Assembly (NCBI GenBank): GCA_001600635.1
Contig: BCKL01000036.1
Location: 74,926-138,925 of the forward strand
From: Leucosporidium creatinivorum
Taxonomy: Eukaryota; Basidiomycota; Microbotryomycetes; Leucosporidiales; Leucosporidiaceae
DNA length: 64,000 nucleotides
Reading direction: 5' to 3'
Below are positions 43,198 to 54,120 of the stretch, piece by piece. The translations under genes were made by a program, and so were the position numbers. The number at the start of each line of letters is the position of its first letter. Position 1 is the stretch's first letter. The notes beneath the pieces were generated by a model. The model made no database searches. It saw nothing but the letters and a program-made list of their open reading frames with translations, and was not told the origin of the DNA.

Positions 43198-44971
43198 ATG
43201 AAAGTGTCGCCACTCTCTGGGCTATACGTAGTCGCCTTAGCCATCGCCTGTACTTCCTTTGGCTTGAGTTTGGCCTCGCTGCTCTCTACAGACTGGTCAG
43301 TTCAATCTCTCTCATTTCCTTTACCAGGGGAGCGGGGCAGCAAGGGGAAAGACGAAGCTTGGGTGTGTAGACCGCTATACAGACACCCCTGCTCCCTTGC
43401 TCCCTCTGCTGCCCTCCTACAGCTCTTACACGAGGAGAGGAATCCGCCCGCTGACGTCTGCCGTCTGCCTCTGCGCTTCGCCATCTCTCGCTCGCTCTCG
43501 TTCCGACTCTGCTACAGGATCCGTGAGTCTGTTCTCTGCTACACCCTCTGCACCCTCCTTCCCTCTCCTCTCACCCTGCACGCTTCTCCCCACTTGCCTC
43601 CCCTCCCCTCCCCTCCCCTCCCCTCCTCGCCGAGCTGACCCTCTTCCCAACTCCCACCGTCCTGTGGAACAGACTTCCAAACTCCCACCTCTTCCCCCGT
43701 CTCCCTAACCTCCACCTACGGCCTCTTCCAACGCTGCGACTCCTCCTCCTTGACCGGCTCCTCAGTCACCTGCCGCAAGTTTCCCACCAGGTCTCAGGAC
43801 TGCGGGGGGTCTTCCACTGGCCGTCTCGGTGAGGAGGGTGAAGGGGATGTTAGAGTTGGCTTAGGAGGCGGGCAAGGCGTAGGAGGGGATCAAGGCTGGG
43901 TAATAGGCGAGTGGGAGAAGAGGAGGAGATTGGGCAAAGGGGAGGAGGAGGAGGAGGGGTGGGGGTTTTGCGATAGTTGGGTTACGGCTGGGTGGGTCTA
44001 ACGCTTTCTCTCTCTTTTGTGTGTCTTTGGCTCGGAGGGGAGGAGCGGAGGGGGGGGGGTTGAGGCTCTTCGCCGAGCTTTTCTCTCTCGCGCCGAGCCC
44101 TCTCAAAACCAAGACCGCTAACCCCCCCCCCCCCCCCCCCTCTGCTAAAACAGCTACGCCCAACAACTGGCCCTAATCTTCTGCATCGCGACCATCCTCG
44201 CCACCCTCGTCGTCCTCTTGGGCGGCCGCGTCAAACGTGAATCCGGGTGGCGCATCGTAGCGGGTCTGTTGAGCGTCCATGCGGCGTGCTTGATTGTTAG
44301 TACGAGTTTGGTCGTCAGCGAGTTTAGGAACGATGAGAGGTTTTACTTTGGATCGAGCTTGGGTGAGTGCTTGTCCTCGGCTCTCGGTTCGGCTCTCGTT
44401 TCGCCTCTCTCTCCCTGCACATCCCTCCCTCACCCTACTCCACCCCACTTTCCTCTTATCCATCTCTCTTCTCTTCGCCCTCCGAGCCGAGCCCCTCCCC
44501 CTCCATTTGCAGCCCTCTCTTGGTGCCTTTTCTCTCCCTCTCCCCTCGACTCTCCCGACCGACCGACCGAGGCCCCTCCCTCTCTCCCTCTCTCTCTCCT
44601 TCCCCCTCTCTCAAACCTCCTTCGCTTCCCCGACTCCTCCTTCGACCTCCCGACCCGACTGCTCTCCCCACTCGGCGGCCGAACCCAGCACCCAGCACCC
44701 AGAGCTGATCTGATCGTTCTCTTCTCCCCCCCCCCCCTTTCCTCACTCGCCCCTCCCTCGCCCTCACTCGCCCCTCTCATCCGCCTTCCTTGCTCTCCCT
44801 CGCTCCCTCACTCGCTCCCTCGGCCCAAAAACAGACAAAGGCTACATCCTCTCCCTCGTGGCGTGGTCCCTCGACGTGTTGGTCATCTTTGCTCTCGTGC
44901 TCGTTGGGCTCATGGGCATGAAGGGGATGTGGGGGGAGGATGAGGATGGTTATGAGAGGATTCCCGAGTAG
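43198..44971 (+). CDS. Four-helix claudin/SUR7-like membrane protein, with a 5-nt microexon
   Basis: ATG at 43198 begins MKVSPLSGLYVVALAIAC, the first membrane helix, ending LSLASLLSTDW. Exon 1 stops at 43295 inside the Trp codon; microexon 43518-43522 (GATCC) adds the rest of Trp, Ile and the first base of His; exon 3 starts at 43673 with HFQTPTSS. Exon 3 encodes an extracellular loop with YGLFQRC...C...DCG...FC, then helices LALIFCIATILATLVVLLGG, WRIVAGLLSVHAACLIVSTS and ILSLVAWSLDVLVIFALVLV. The arrangement of Trp, GLF/W and two Cys after helix 1 is that of the PMP22/claudin and fungal SUR7/PalI superfamily, plasma-membrane proteins of cell-surface domains. The tail (EDEDGYERIPE) is acidic. 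Very pyrimidine-rich introns, one with a C19 run. Stop TAG 44969-44971. Confidence 0.75.
43599..43630 (+). repeat. CCCCT pentamer repeat within an intron
   Basis: About six tandem copies of CCCCT lie in the second intron of the membrane-protein gene, just before the branch-point CTGAC. They extend the polypyrimidine character of the intron and are probably slippage products. Confidence 0.8.
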
Positions 44972-45792
44972 CTCGGCGCGCGTGCGGAGGGGAGGGAGGG
45001 GAGGGGAGGACGGGTTTATGTAACTGTACTGTAGGATAGGATACTTAGTCTGGCTTGTGGATTGGATTGGATTGCAGATACGAACCTCGACCTCGACTTG
45101 GGCCTGTATCTGTACGGCTTGCTTGCTTGAAGATGGGGTGGAGTGGGTGGAGTGGGTGGGATCGCAGCGAGGGAGAGAGAGAGAGCGACCGAAGCGAGAG
45201 AGAGAGNGGGGGGGGGGGGAAGAGGAACGGCGCGTGGATGGATTGGACTGGATTGAGCAAGCAGCTCTCGACTTGTTGGTCGTTGGTCGTCGTCGGAACA
45301 GTCGGAGTTGGGTCTTTTTGCTTCTCGCTCGCTTGACGGGTTACTTGATTGAGGAGCAGGACATTGGCTGTACATACAGACTGGCCGTCGCTTCTCAAGT
45401 CCACTCACTGACTCGGCCTTCGAGCTCCCTCCCCGCCAGCTTTGAGCGGGGATGGGGATGGCGCAGGGATGGTGTGCCATGTCGTCTCTCCTCGACGAAA
45501 CGAAACGAAGCAAGCACACACGCCGAGCCGAGGTGCCGCCGAGCCTCTTCCTTCCCACGAGCCCGAGCAGACCTCGATGGGCAGCGAGATGCCTCCGATG
45601 CATGCTTCGGCGCAGTTTCTCGAGGGATGTCTCATCCCCTCTTGCTGCTTGCTCTGTCTCTCCGTAACGCTGTACAAGCGGGGAGATGGTATATGTACTT
45701 GCACAGCTCCACTTGCACTCTACCGCTATCGCCCTACAGCTCTCCCAAGACCGTGAGAAGCCACCTCGGCGAAGCTCTTCGTTCCCCCCCAG

Positions 45793-45865
<73 letters not shown>

Positions 45866-46260
45866 TTGCAGCTCGTCAACTCAAAATCCGAGATCGTCAC
45901 TCCCCTGCACTTTCCTCGTTAGGAATAGCGGGCAGAAGGATTAGACACCAAGACGGGAGCGGGGGTTGCTTATCGGGCGTAGTTCGGCGAGGGCTGTTGA
46001 GCTGTGTTGGAGGGGCGCTAGGAGTTAGCGAGAGGCTGGGAGGGAGGATGAGTAGTACAGAGGGGAATGTACTAGAGTAGGTGCTGGAGCAGGAGACTAG
46101 GCTACAAAGCAGCCGCGCCGAGCGAAGGGTGATAGAACGGTGCCTGTGGACTTGGAGGCCTGTCGGAGTTCGCTCCGTGCTGCTGCTCTTCCTCCTTCCC
46201 TCCCTCGTTTCGTCATTCCTCTGCTCGCCGTCTATTGACCTACAGCAGAGTATACGATCA
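44972..46260. other. Intergenic region with homopolymers, upstream of ZnC copy C
   Basis: No supported gene in 1.3 kb. It includes a G12 run after an ambiguous base (45207) and the C73 tract described separately. The 46080-46260 part is the likely leader of ZnC copy C. Confidence 0.5.
45793..45865 (+). repeat. Poly(C) tract of 73 nt
   Basis: An uninterrupted run of 73 C, preceded by a C7 run and AG. Open frames through it translate to poly-Pro or poly-Gly and are meaningless. Such length is exceptional; it may be genuine slippage or an assembly artefact (long homopolymers are unreliable with most sequencing chemistries). Confidence 0.9.
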
Positions 46261-49149
46261 ATGTACCACCCTCGCCCGCTGTCGCCGTCGCCCACGGCCT
46301 ACAGCTACCCCGCACCTCATCATCCGCAAGACGAGCTCGCCTTCACCTCCAACTGTCATTCATACCAACAAGCGTACCCCTCCCCCGAAGAGAGTCTAGC
46401 AGGAGGAGGATCATTGTACCCTTCTCCTACCCTCTACTCGTCGGCAACAGGCTCAACAGCGTTACAACTCGAGCTCGAATCCCTCTATCATTCGCCCATC
46501 TTTGAGGAGGCGCCTTGGCCGTCTACTACAGAGCAGGGGGAGCAGCATTCTATCGAGGGCCTGGCAAGGCAGCATGCCCTCGAATTGGAGTTGAATCTGG
46601 GCGCATTGGAGGAGCAAGTCGTCAACAACGCCTGGGGGGAGCCCGACTCGGAGCAACCCATCTTCAGTGCAGAGGTATCGTCATATACATCGACTACCAC
46701 CACCACCTTCTCTCTCTCTTCCCTCTCTCCCTCGCCCTCACCAAGCCCGAGCTCACCAGCTTCCACCACCACCGACGCCGACGAGCTCTCCTACCCCGCG
46801 CCGAGCACGTGTGAGCCGCAGGCAGCGACTCGGTCGGAGGAGTACATCACTCTGACTACTCGGGCGCTGGAGAATCGCGTCAAGCAGGGGATCCTCCCAT
46901 CTTGTTCGCAATCGCAGCAAGATGGAACCTCCCCCTCTTCTACCTCCTCCTCCTCGGCCGAGAGCCTCGCTCGGCCCCAACGACCTCCTTCTCGCCCCAC
47001 CAGCAGCAGCAACGCTCAAGGCCTCTCCCTCTCCTGCTCGACCTGTGGCACCCCTCTCGCGCAGCTCAACTTTCGAGGAGGAGGAGGAGGCAAGACCGGC
47101 TCGGGCTCGGGCGGAGGGTCGGTCGACATTCCGCTGGTGGCCGAGTATTGGTGTCTCCGCTGCGAGGCTACTGAGGGTGGGAGGGAGGGGGGTGCCAGGA
47201 GTGAGGAGCGAGGAGTGAGCTATAGAGATACCCTTAGTGGGGTGTTGGATGAGCTGCAGGGCTCGGCGCCGGGCGAGCAGGAGAGGGACTCGGAGGAGAG
47301 GTTGTTGAGGATGAGGCCTGGTGCAGGGGAGAGGGAGGAAGGTGTCCTTTCCTGTCAGTGCTCCTCTTCCCACCTCTCTCTCTCTCTCTTGGAGTCCTCA
47401 CTGACCTTCCAACGCGGCGCGGGCAAACAGGCGACGTCTGCAAACATCTCATCGGCTCCGGCTCGCTACTCCCTCTCGACCCCTCGGACGGGCCGCTCGA
47501 TTTCGGCGTAGAGGTAATCTGCGCGAGCTGTGTGGATACGTACTCGCGGTGCTCGGATTGCGGTGGAGGGGGTGGGCCTCGACTTGGGTGCGTTTCAATC
47601 GAGCGCCGAGCTGAGCTGAGCCGAGCTGACCGATGATTGAGCGAGAACAGGGTCGGCAAATGGCGCTGCAAGGAGCTCTTCGCTGGGGGGAGGAAGACTT
47701 GTATCCTCAGTCACTTGCGGCTTGGGTCATTAGAGGAGATGCTCTAGTCCGTTTCTCCTTCTCTCTCCTTCTTTCTCCCTCTCCTCACTCGGCGCCGCGC
47801 TGACCCCCCTTCCCTCCCACAGCGACACCCACCGCATCTCTTCCCTCCCCTCCTCCGAGCTAGAAGACTTGATCACCCTCTGCAAAGAGCTGCATTACGC
47901 GACCCTCCTCCAAACGCTCGCTACGCCCGATTCACTCGAAGCGGAGGGCGCGCTCGCTAGCAGGTATGAGCAGGTGAGGAAGCTCGCGGTGGATGGGTGG
48001 ACGGTGATGGAGCCGTTTTTTAGGGAGGTGAGCTGGCTATTCTCTTTCTTTCTGTTTCGGAAGCGCCGAGTAAAAGCTGACGCAAGAGAGGGAATAGGAT
48101 CGAGGCGAGGAGAGCAAGAAGAGGCGGTACATTGCCCTCCGCTGGTCGACTCCTATCCCCCGCAAGAAGGCCAAACTCTCCCGCGCGCTCGCCAAACGGT
48201 CCCACTCTCACTCGCACTCGACTCCCTCTCCCTCCTCCTCCTCCTCCACCACCCTCATCCGCCCCGGCAAGAAACTGGTCGGCTTCGTGCTCGGCGAGTG
48301 GGACCTCGAGCAGGGAACGCTCTTCTTGCCGTGTATTATGCCGTTGGGGCAGGTGGGGGATACGTACGAGGCTACGGGGAGATTGTTGAGCTGTTTGAGT
48401 AGGAGGGTGTTTGACGAGTTGGACGCCGAGGGCAAGTTGGAGGAGGTCAAGGAGTGCTGGACTATGAGTGAGTTGCCGCCGCGCCCCTTGGCTCGATTGA
48501 TCGCTTTGCTTGAAGATGATGCGAGGGTGGAGCTGACCGAGGGTGATGTACCACAGCCCTCTATACCAAAGACCCACGAGGGGTCAATCCGCTCGAGACG
48601 AGGCGGGGGTTCTCGGGCGTCGAGAAGTGTGAGTCGAGTCCTCTCGCTCTCTCCTCCGTCCTCGATACTGACCCTCTCGCTCACCTCACCTCGTTCCAAC
48701 CGCAGACCGACTCTCGCACCCTCAGTCGGATGTCTCGCGCTTCTCGGTGAGCAAGTCAGGTCTGCTGCCTGCTGAACGTGCGTGGCTCTCTTCTCCCTCT
48801 TCCATCGCCCTCCTCTCCCTGCTTTTCCCTCAGCTCTATACCTCCCCCTCGCCGGCCTTGCTCTCCTCCCTCGCCTCCCCTCTCTTCTCTCCTTTCTTTC
48901 CTGTCTCCATCTCCCATCACCCTCTCCGCGCGGTCGCTGACGCCTTCCCCCCTTCTCCCTCCTTCAATGACAACAGTCTCAGCAGGCTACCAAGTCTTTG
49001 TCCGCCCGCTCGCTCGCAACGACGATTGGAGCGCTAAGAGCGTGGGCTCGGCGGCGGCGGGGGCGGGGGGGAAGAGGAAGGCTAGCGTGTCGTCGAGTGC
49101 GAGTGCGAGTGCGAGGGAAGGAGGGAGGGCGACGAAGAAGAGGAAGTAG
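46261..49149 (+). CDS. Uncharacterised Cys-rich family protein, copy C ('ZnC' family)
   Basis: ATG at 46261 (MYHPRPLSPSPTAYSYPAP), stop TAG 49147-49149. The N-terminal ~250 residues are Ser/Pro/Thr/Tyr-rich. The family core follows: LSCSTCGTPLAQLNFRGG (about 47030), CLRC, SYRDTLSGVLDELQG, an intron ending before 47432, CDVCKHLIGSGSL, ICASCVDTYSRCSDC, then VGKWRCKELFAGGRKTCILS, helical RISSLPSSELEDLITLCKEL, AVDGWTVMEPFFRE, RRYIALRWSTPIPRKK, LVGFVLGEWDLEQGTLFLP, CWTMTLYTKDPRGVNPLETR and GYQVFVRPLARNDDW. It matches copies A and B motif by motif but is the most diverged, with a Lys/Ala/Ser tail (GGKRKASVSSSASASA; TKKRK, possibly nuclear). The intron from about 48648 on is long and CT-rich; its exact exons are uncertain. 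Confidence 0.75.
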
Positions 49150-49672
49150 GAAGTAGATGGGAGAGGGCGAGGGAGGGGGACTCAGGGCGACTGTGGATAG
49201 AAAGCTCGTGTTGCTGTTTTGAGGTTTTGTCTTGTAGTTAGCTAGTCGTTCCGCTTCTCTGTGTCCATGTGTGCTTGAGAAGAATAGATCCCACCGTTTT
49301 GCAGCAGCGGCTCGGAGCGGGCGAAAGCAAGCTTCGGCGCTCGGCTCGGCGTTGAATTGACTCTGGCTACGAGTTCTGTTGCAGGCTACAGCTCGACGAC
49401 TGTGTATCGGATCGTCTTAACAAACTTATTCTCGACTAATCACCAAGCTACATCACACCCCCTATCTCTCTCTCGACCCTGCTCCTCCGCACTCTTCGAA
49501 CTTCCCCAGAAACCAACTTTTCCTCGAAGTCTCAGCCCGTTGCGAGGGACATTCTACAGCTCGCGGGGCGATGAGCTCTTTCCTCGACCTGTGCGACTCC
49601 ACTCTGCTTCTCTCCCTCCTACCTCTTCCTTCTCTCCCGAGCGCCGAGCCTCGCTTCCAACTCGCCGACGCC
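49150..49672. other. Upstream region of FSH copy B
   Basis: Contains an in-frame upstream ATG (49571) that would add 34 mostly hydrophobic residues to FSH copy B; the internal start is preferred because it aligns with FSH copy A. Otherwise no coding sequence. Confidence 0.4.
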
Positions 49673-50789
49673 ATGTCCTCTCCCTCTACTCCTCCCCGAC
49701 TGCTCTGCTTGCCTGGGTACGGCTCGAATGCACACGCTTTTGGTGAGTCTCTACTGACCGTCTAAGAGCCCAGGACGAAGCTTGACTCGCGCGCGCAGAC
49801 AGAGATCTCGCCCAGCTGCGAAGGATGATGAAAGGCGCGGTGGAGTTTGTTTTTGCGCGGCCTGTGAGCCTTTATCAGGGACGTGTTGAGCGAGAGAGAG
49901 ATTGAAGCTAACCCACCTACATCGACAGCCGCTGATTCTCCTTCCCCCGAGCCTCGGGTCAGGCGAAGGGCTGTCGTCGCCTGTGTCGGATGATGCACCG
50001 AGGGCTTGGTGGAGAGCAGAGTGAGTGTTTGTACGATGTCTTCCTCTGGTTCTCGACTAATGGACCGCCGACAGGTGCAACAACGGCTTCACCTCCCCCG
50101 CCGAGCTCACGGCGCTCGTTCGGTATCTGCGCGAGATCATCGACACTCAAGGCCCTTTCGATGGCCTCTTTGGGGTCCAGCAGGGTACCTATACTACTCT
50201 CTCTGCTTCAACACTTCAACCTGACCCATCCCCCTCCCCTAGGCGCCGCCACCGCCTCCATCCTCGCCGCTCTCATCGCCGAGCCGTCCCTTCATCCCGC
50301 TTTCAACTCCCCATCCTCGACCGTCTGGCCACCGAAACAGCTCCAGCTAATCATAATGTACTCGGGGTACTTGCCGCTGGACCGTAAGCTCGAGTCGTGG
50401 TTCTCAAGACCGCTTGACGTCCCTTCGCTGCATGTGCTGGGCCGAAAGGACCGGGTCGTCCTGCCAGGTATGTCTTCACTGTGGCTCAATGACGAGGAGC
50501 TGACTCTCGGGTATCGATAGAACGGTCACTCGCCAACGTAGCTCAATTCAAGAACCCAAGGGTCGAATGGCACGATGAGCAAGGTCAGCCTCAGTTCTGC
50601 TCGGCGCCGAGGAGACGGAACGCTTGCTGACCTTTCGCCGCCTGAACAGGGAGCACACTACCGAAGTCAGCGTGTTGGAGCCTCTTCTTGAAGGAGTTCA
50701 TTACCGTGCATCTGTTGGAGGCAGGCGAGGACTTGCCGAGGGAGAGGAGGAGGATCGTTTCGCCGAGGTGGTTGACGAGCAAGCTGTGA
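49673..50789 (+). CDS. FSH-family protein, copy B, without catalytic Ser and His (pseudoenzyme)
   Basis: Alpha/beta-hydrolase fold of the Fsh1 family. Start MSSPSTPPRLLCLPGYGSN is chosen by alignment with copy A (an upstream ATG at 49571 is in frame). Seven exons: AVEFVFARP, LILLPPSLGSGEG, TALVRYLREIIDTQ, then GPFDGLFGVQQG where copy A has GFSQG, so the nucleophile Ser is Gln. AASILAALIAEPSLHPAF, LQLIIMYSGYLPLDRKLESW and HVLGRKDRVVLP keep the Asp. The last exon begins GSTLPKSACWSLFLKEF where copy A has HHIPRSAHW, so the catalytic His is lost as well. It ends IVSPRWLTSKL at TGA 50787-50789, matching the end of copy A. All splice sites are intact and the frame is clean, so it is probably expressed. 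Adjacent, 212 bp, to the convergent PPX1 gene. Confidence 0.82.
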
Positions 50790-51000
50790 GGCTGGTGGCG
50801 TGGCGGGGTGCAGAGAATGTGAGAAGCTGAATGCGTGTAATCGGAACGAATGTTGGACACATAGCTTTTCCCTCGTGGGATTGCGGCGAGCGGAACAGCA
50901 AGCGCGCTTGGGCTCGCCGAAAACGCTCTCTTCACCGAGTCCGACCTCAACGCTTATAACAGTGTCTTTGCAGTCACATATCCATATCCAACGATAAACA

Positions 51001-53107
51001 TCAACCGGACCACTCCCTCGCGGCCTTCTCGATGACTATGAAGGAAGGGAGGGAGAGACGGTTAGCTTCGCCTCGGTCGGCGATCAAACCCTCGCAACGC
51101 TACGACCGTCGCAAGACACAAAGAGACAAGAAGCTCACTAGGTCTCCAAAACTTCCTAGACGCCTCCGACCCCTCACCAAGCTGCCACACTCCACGACGC
51201 GGCAGAAGGGGCTTACCGTCCGGCCTGGTCCACGCTGAGAGCTCTACTCCGGCGTGCTCGATGGCGTGCGTGAGGGCGTCGAAGAGGGAGGTGGCGGCGC
51301 GGGTGGAGAGGCGCTTACCGAAGCCCTGTGATGTGGAGGCGGAGGGAGTCAGCGAGCAGGTTCGGAGCGGCGAGGCGGTGGAGGAGGCTCCGAGGCGTAG
51401 AGAGCAGAGGACAGGCGGAAGAGGAGAAGAAGAGTTGAACATACGTGAGCGACTACGAGAGCGATCTCGCGAGTTTTGGTGCCGTCATCATCGCGGAAGT
51501 TGGTCAAGCAAACCGAGACGTCGGCGCCAATCTCGGAGGTCCAGGCTGTGAGGAGTGGTAGGCAGAGAGGGTCAGCAGCTTGTAATGAACTTGAGATGAG
51601 GTGGAGACAAACCTCGCTCGATAGCTGTGGAAAAGGAGAAGGCGGCGGATCAGCTCAAGCCGAGACCGAGAAAGCGATGCTCGAACTCACCAAACCACTC
51701 GGGACTCGTACCCTCGGGCGTCCTCAGGATTTGCTCCTCCAGACTAACCGGCGAGCTAGCGAACCCCAACGCCAGCTCGGGGTACTTAGTCGATTGCGTG
51801 GCCACGGCATCTCCCTTCCAATCCCTCCTCAACAGCGCTCGGACGTCCAAATCGGCGAGGTTCTTCTTGGCCTTGGACAGCTCGTCGTCAATGTCGCTCA
51901 TCTTCTTCTTGAGGTTGCCTTTGCTCCAGGAGGATAGTTTGAAGAGGGCTTCGGCTGACTCTTTGTCGACGGGCTGGCGTTGAGCCTTCTTGAGGCCCGA
52001 GCTGTCGATGGCGACTGTTGGACAGCGAGGAGAAGTCAGCCACGTCCCACCTCTGCGTCTGACCACTCCGATCACTCACTGGTCCTAAGCATCAGCTCGA
52101 GCAGCTCCGTCGGCAGCTTGCCATGAAGGACCTCGGCGTTACCCTTCTTGACCGAGTCGAGGCGCTCAAACATATATCGAGCGACGAGGGAAGAGCAGCT
52201 ACCAGCCGGCTCGATAATGCGAGGGTGAGCCTTCGGCGCTCCTCCTCGGTCCTCGTGGTGGTCGAGGATAGCGACGACGGTGGCATTTCCCCAGCGGGCT
52301 GTGGCAGTGCAGAGTCAGCGAAACAGTCGGGGCAGGTGTGGAACGAGTGGGAACGTACAGAGCGGGACATTGTGGTCGACGAGGGCGATGCCCTTGATCC
52401 TATGCCACATCTCGCTCGGCTTGACGGGCAGCTCGTCGATAGTAAGCAGGTCTCGGTGGTGCGTCGCCATGCGAGCATAGTGCAGAGCGAGGGCGTTCTC
52501 GGGGCGAAGGTAGAGGGCGTCTGTGGAGGGCAAGACGATGAGCGATAGACGAGCGCCGAGCAGCGAACCAGAGCTGACCTTGCTCGGTTTGAAGCAGCGC
52601 GACGGCTTTCTGAGGGTTCTTCGAGTCGTGTGAGAGAGTGTAGGCGAGTGCGAGGGCGCTGACCATGCTGTCGAGGTCTGCGACAGCGCAAGGGAGCGTA
52701 AGTGGCTTGCTCGTCGGCGCACGCTGTACGAAGCGTCACCTCCTTCCCTTAGAGCAGTGGATGATGTACTACTCACCTCCAGCTTCGTTGCCCATGACCA
52801 AGATCCAGTCCTGCGCCTTGTTCGAGCTAACGTCGAGCAAGAACTCCTCCTTGGTCTCCCTGCTCCACAGCGAGAAGTGCCCGTGTCCGGTCTCGTTTCC
52901 AGGTGTAGGGCTAGGAGGGAATGGTGAAGGAGGTCCTCCGTCCTTGAACTTGGCTACATCGAAGGCGGGGTCGGCTGAGAGGAGCTCTTGAGCAGCGAAG
53001 GCCCCTGCGTCGAATTGCTGCTGTTGTGGCAGCGAAGGGAGGGCTGTACTGGTCGGTAAGAGAGCACAGAGCGCTACGAGGGCGCCAGTTAGTCGGAGCT
53101 GTAGCAT
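51001..53107 (-). CDS. PPX1: PPX1-type exopolyphosphatase (DHH/DHHA2 family) with predicted signal peptide
   Basis: Removes terminal phosphates from inorganic polyphosphate. ATG at 53107 gives MLQLRLTGALVALCALLPTS, a good secretory signal, then ALPSLPQQQQFDAGAF. Catalytic metal-binding motifs follow: VMGNEAGDLDSMVSALALAY, ALVDHNVPL and VAILDHHEDRGG (DHH motif). Next come SSSLVARYMFERLDSVKKGN, LLELMLRT, VAIDSSGLKKAQ, a Lys/Asp-rich helical stretch, then the C-terminal DHHA2 part (IGADVSVCLTNFRDDDGTKT, VVAHGFGKRLSTRAATSLF, LPRRGVWQLGEGSEASRKFW) and, after a last intron, IIEKAAREWSG with TGA at 51001-51003. Yeast Ppx1 has no signal peptide and is cytosolic or mitochondrial, so the N-terminus here suggests a secreted or vacuolar form. 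About ten exons. Confidence 0.9.
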
Positions 53108-53389
53108 CTTAGGCTGGCGAGCTGTGGAGATCAAGTCGAAGCGCTCGAAGGGGGAGTTCAAGAAACGTTCGCTCGTTCGACATCACTAGTTGCAGTCTGA
53201 TGTGCACCGAGATCGCTGGTGCCCTGTAGCGCTGCAGCACAGTTGAATGGTAGACCTCTCACTGCTCAATCTCTCATCCTCGTTTTGTCCAAACCCCCTT
53301 TCTCGGCGTTCGCTTCGCTGCTCGGCTCTGACCATGTCTAACGTCTCCCTCGCGAAGCTCTGAGAGGGCTGTTCAAGAGTGGACCTTGG

Positions 53390-54120
53390 ACACCTGCAGA
53401 TCAGGAGGCGGAGCAGAAGTCGCTCGAGGACTTCGGCCACCAGGGCGATATCGCCAATCATCCCGACAACCCTTTCTTGCGGGTGGGTCGAGGTCACTTC
53501 ACACACAACACAAAGCTATCTGACATTTTCACCGTGCAGCTCATGTTCGATGCCGGCGTCTGTACGCCAATTACAGTCTGCTGGCGCCGTCGTTGCCGAA
53601 ATCATCGCCGAGCTGAACCTCTGCGGGACTCTTGCAGCCGCCATGATGCACGCCTACCTCGCCTACACCGTTACGCGCATGAAAGCGCAGGGATCGGATC
53701 GCGGGGACTTCCAGCCTTTGCTCTGGATTGCGAACCGTCAATGGAACGCTAGCTCGGCGTTCACTCGTGCGAAGGTGAGCCTTGTAGAGGGCGTGCTAGA
53801 GCTCGTGCGCTACTGGACATCACATTACAACAGGTCTTTCTTGATGCCGTGAAATTCAGACAGGTCCGAATATTCCTCCTCAGTTAGCCCTGGAAGTGCG
53901 CCGAACAAGATCGCTGACCTAAATTCACCTTTCGTAGAAGCTGGAAGCGGCGGAAGAGCGTCGCAAGAAGGCTCACGATGCAGAGTTCCACCGTCTCCAA
54001 GGTACGGGAGGACAATCAAGCCGTCAGCATAGCATGTCACACGTCCCCTCGTTGTCGCCGAGGCAGGCTCGGCGCTCGGGCGTGTCGGAGCAGGAGCTGA
54101 GGGCGAGGTGGGCTGTATAG
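53390..54120 (+). pseudogene. Truncated copy of the SSAWTR family
   Basis: Preserves only the second half of the family protein: SLEDFGHQGDIANHPDNPFL (about 53420), LMFDAG, MMHAYLAYTVTRMKAQGSD, FQPLLWIANRQWNASSAFTR (about 53710), then a diverged helix (KLEAAEERRKKAHDAEFHRL) and the terminal RQARRSGVSEQELRARW, stop TAG 54118-54120. The N-terminal domain of the full copy 400 bp downstream is absent; stops precede the first exon. The last 55 nt are almost identical to those of the neighbour, so a tandem duplication is likely. It might still be a short gene if a start lies in an exon I cannot see. Confidence 0.6.

Noticed and set aside
45686-45944. Poly-proline or poly-glycine encoding frames on both strands
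   Set aside because: Created only by the C73 homopolymer.
49571-49672. Upstream in-frame ATG giving FSH copy B a hydrophobic leader
   Set aside because: Alignment with copy A (MSTAPSTPRVLCLPG vs MSSPSTPPRLLCLPG) places the start at 49673; the upstream start stays possible but unsupported.
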